64,000 nt of DNA, from NCBI RefSeq assembly GCF_017654505.1, contig NC_054537.1, forward strand, positions 78,964,118 to 79,028,117. The letters are read 5' to 3'. The position numbers and the translations under genes are program-made. The notes beneath the pieces were generated by a model, which worked only from the letters and a program-made list of their open reading frames with translations, made no database searches and had not been told where the DNA came from. Below, in pieces: positions 61,255 to 64,000 of this stretch (position 1 is the first letter of the stretch; each line of letters starts with the position of its first letter). Source of the stretch: Polyodon spathula (taxonomy: Eukaryota > Chordata > Actinopteri > Acipenseriformes > Polyodontidae).

Positions 61255-63685
61255 GTAAGGCCTAAAAAAAACGACCGTTCCTACCACATATTCATAAACA
61301 AATTAAAATAGTGGGGTCTAATATCAGTAATAGATTCTAACTGGACAAGCTTTTTCAGCAAATAAATATTTAAACTCGGTATGGGTATGGAGTACTAATG
61401 TGTTTGTCTTGTAATTTAAAATCAGGTATCATTCTCTGCTGTATTCATCATGATACAAACTGAATCTAAACAACTAGAGGAATACATTAGTTAATATATT
61501 TCATACCCAACCAATGTGTTCCTTTAGAGAAAATACTGTAAGGTAAATGCTTTGAGAATTACTCTGAAACTATGGGTGCATGGCTGTAATGGTAGGCAGA
61601 GCTCATGAAACATACTGTATGGACATTCAAATGATAGCTATCGCAGTAAATGAAAGTACAAATGTAAAAACTGTATCAAAATGACTAAGATGAATTTCCC
61701 CAGTTATCGCTCAATTACCTAATTGATGAATGGCCACACCTGTGATTGTTGGCAGGGATGGATTTAACCCCATCCATTGGAACCATACCTTCTCCAGACA
61801 CTATTTACATCTGCTGGGCTTTTGCCCTGCCACACAGAGCATTACCTGCTATTTCAAAATCTGCTGTGTAAAGTAAAAAAAAAAACACATAACCTGATAA
61901 TCTCAAAGGTTTATGCCATGTAGAATTATACCCCACATGTTAGGTTGTTAAAATGTAAACACAGTCTACACAGGTACTGTTTGAGATGTAATGCATATTG
62001 TAGTGAATTTCATTTATCAGTATTATAACATCTACAGAGATTAAATTCTAAGGAGAGGGTATTTGTTTTAGCCAGTATATAACAGTAGTAACCAGGCTTT
62101 TGAAGAAAAGCACAATACCTTAATGAAAATTATGACTTTCAAGTGCTCATTGATTTAAAGGCACATAAGCCTATTTTGTTTTAAGTTACAAAAGATGTAT
62201 TTATTTAATTTTGTTGTATGTTAAATTCTTCTCTGGATGCACAATGCAAATCAACTACAATCTTATTACTCCTGAAGTTTCCCTAAAATATATTTTCAGA
62301 TTTTTTGACAAAAGGTGTAACATAATGTTCATGTACAATAGTGCTGCAAGATTATTTGACCTAGTTTTTTTAAAAAAAAAAAAGTCTGATCTCATTTCTA
62401 CAAGCCTATTTAGCAGAGATATACTCCTCTTTTAAGGAGATTTCCTCAGAGCATATTGCATGTCATAATCCCCTTGTGTAAAAATATCTTCCATCTGCTG
62501 TAAGGAGTCGAGAATAAAGCTTTCTAAAGACATATCAACTTTGATAAATACACCATTGCACTCTAATTCTTTAAAAGATGACTAGTTCAGTTTCCTTGGT
62601 GCAGTGTTTACACACAGAAACATTGCTGTTGTTTGTTTATATGTGTATTTAATTACTAGCATAGTTAATCAAATTAACAAAAGGTTTTACAAAAATTGAA
62701 AATAATTGAAAAATAGTAATTAAAATACATATAAATCAATTGGAGGACATGAAGTAAATGTGTTAGATTTCAGGGTAACCAAATATGAAGTAAATTGGGT
62801 AAAAAATGTTTTGAACTTAAACATTTTTTTATATTTTTATTTTATTTTAAAAGAATAAAACAGACGTTTATAGAACAAGAGTTCAAGTAAATATTGACAG
62901 GTATGCAAGTACTAATGTTTTGCGCGGCTTTATTTTGTGTATGTTTCAACTTTTGGCCATTTGAACACAAAATAGTTATATAACCCGAGCATCCAGCCAT
63001 ACCGGTATTCCTCCTCAAGCTTTGTTTATCTTAAAAATAAATAAATAAATAAATAAAACTGTGTTTTTTTTACCTCTGATCTAATTTCATGGTGTAACAA
63101 GAATTGTCCCCTGAAGAAACTGTGTTTTTCCTGAGCTCTGCAAGACTGCAACCAGTTTGACAAGAATTACAAGCTTTTTTTTAAACTTTGAAACTGCATT
63201 CCCTGCTTTAAGATGGCTTTCCATGTACCCACATGGACCTGTCAGAAGTACATTTCCCATCATCCTCCTGCTCACATATGTAACTGAGATGGATTTCACC
63301 CCATGACTCTAGTCTGCACAGAACATGCTCTTCTGTGAGAAAAACAGTTTCTTCAGGGCACAATTTTTGGTACACCAGGAAGTTATGTATTTTTTGAAAA
63401 GATAAACAAAGCTTGCAGTAAGTATACTGATATGGTTGGATACTTAGGAGTTAAATAATCAGTTTAAGGTTCAAACAGACAAAAATAAATTAAACAATAC
63501 ACAGAGAAAAGTTGAAAATGCTTGAAACAAAGCCAAACAAAACATTAGTAAACTTTCATATCTACCAATATTTACCAACAGTTTAAAGCAGCAATTCATC
63601 ACCAAGCTCTGCTATAAGGAGACATTATTATCTTGTTTTTTTTTTTACTGAAAACATTAACATGTGAATGTGTTTGCTTTCACAG

Positions 63686-63863
63686 CTCTCTGTGGTGGAA
63701 ACATTACAGCAATGAATGGTACTATTTACTCCCCTGGGTACCCTGATGAGTATCCAAATTTTCAAGACTGCATTTGGCTTGTTAGAGTTCCACCTGGTTA
63801 TGGGATATACATCAACTTTACAGTCTTACAAACAGAACAAATATATGACTTTATTACTGTGTG
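63686..63863 (+). CDS. csmd3: csmd3 exon, second copy: CUB13, part a
   Basis: Copy of 35655-35832 ending at the same GTAAGC donor. The window ends 137 bases later, so the partner of exon 39514-39659 cannot be seen. Confidence 0.88.
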
Positions 63864-64000
63864 GTAAGCAATAACTGCCATTTGTATTTATATCAGTAGA
63901 TGGAACAACATTTTAAAGGATGTGTTTTGTCCAAAGACCTTGCTTAGATTTCTCAAATCACGTGTATCAGTTCACTTCATCGAACCCTTGTGCTAATTCT

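Overview
The window is eukaryotic, from a fish-like vertebrate. It has long AT-rich introns, GT-AG splice sites, (TA)n, (CT)n, (ATT)n and (CTT)n microsatellites, and remnants of Tc1/mariner, CR1-like, L2-like, SINE-like and LTR-like elements. Several repeats, notably the CR1-like element with a TTCTTATG octamer tail and a tRNA-headed SINE, resemble from memory repeats I associate with non-teleost ray-finned fish such as sturgeon, paddlefish or gar. No search was run, so the organism is an inference.

The one recognisable host gene is on the + strand: the middle of csmd3 (CUB and Sushi multiple domains 3), a very large single-pass membrane protein with a CUB/Sushi ectodomain. Sixteen exons between 10907 and 46998 encode 728 codons: the end of one CUB, then Sushi, CUB, Sushi, CUB, Sushi, CUB, Sushi, CUB. 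By recalled comparison with human CSMD3 these are about CUB10 to CUB14. Every domain boundary falls in phase 1 and all sixteen exons join in one open frame. The upstream exon of the first CUB and the Sushi exon after the last CUB are not in the window.

Layout: 1-1215 holds a decayed coiled-coil-like coding relic. 1216-10906 is intron-like sequence with an LTR-like repeat, a complete but dead Tc1 element and two Tc1-type remnants. 10907-46998 is csmd3 with repeat-filled introns, including a 565-bp array of GATATC-centred palindromes, a CR1-like element, a 470-bp polypyrimidine tract, L2-like elements and a near-perfect 77-bp-arm inverted repeat. 46999-54389 is downstream intron with more retroelement fragments. 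54390-54889 is a gap of exactly 500 N.

After the gap, 54890-64000 is an almost exact second copy of 26896 to about 35970, carrying six csmd3 exons again in the same orientation. A retained second haplotype contig placed beside its partner is more likely than a real tandem duplication. The second copy differs mainly in microsatellites and in patches inside and just before the L2 insertion. Because all domain-boundary phases match, a gene predictor could splice the copy in frame and report a protein with false extra domains.

I found no convincing new biological system. The items most worth a second look are the duplicated exon block, the GATATC palindrome array, the weak splice donor at 39660, the TGTGACAG-ended LTR-like family and the large inverted repeat in the last csmd3 intron.
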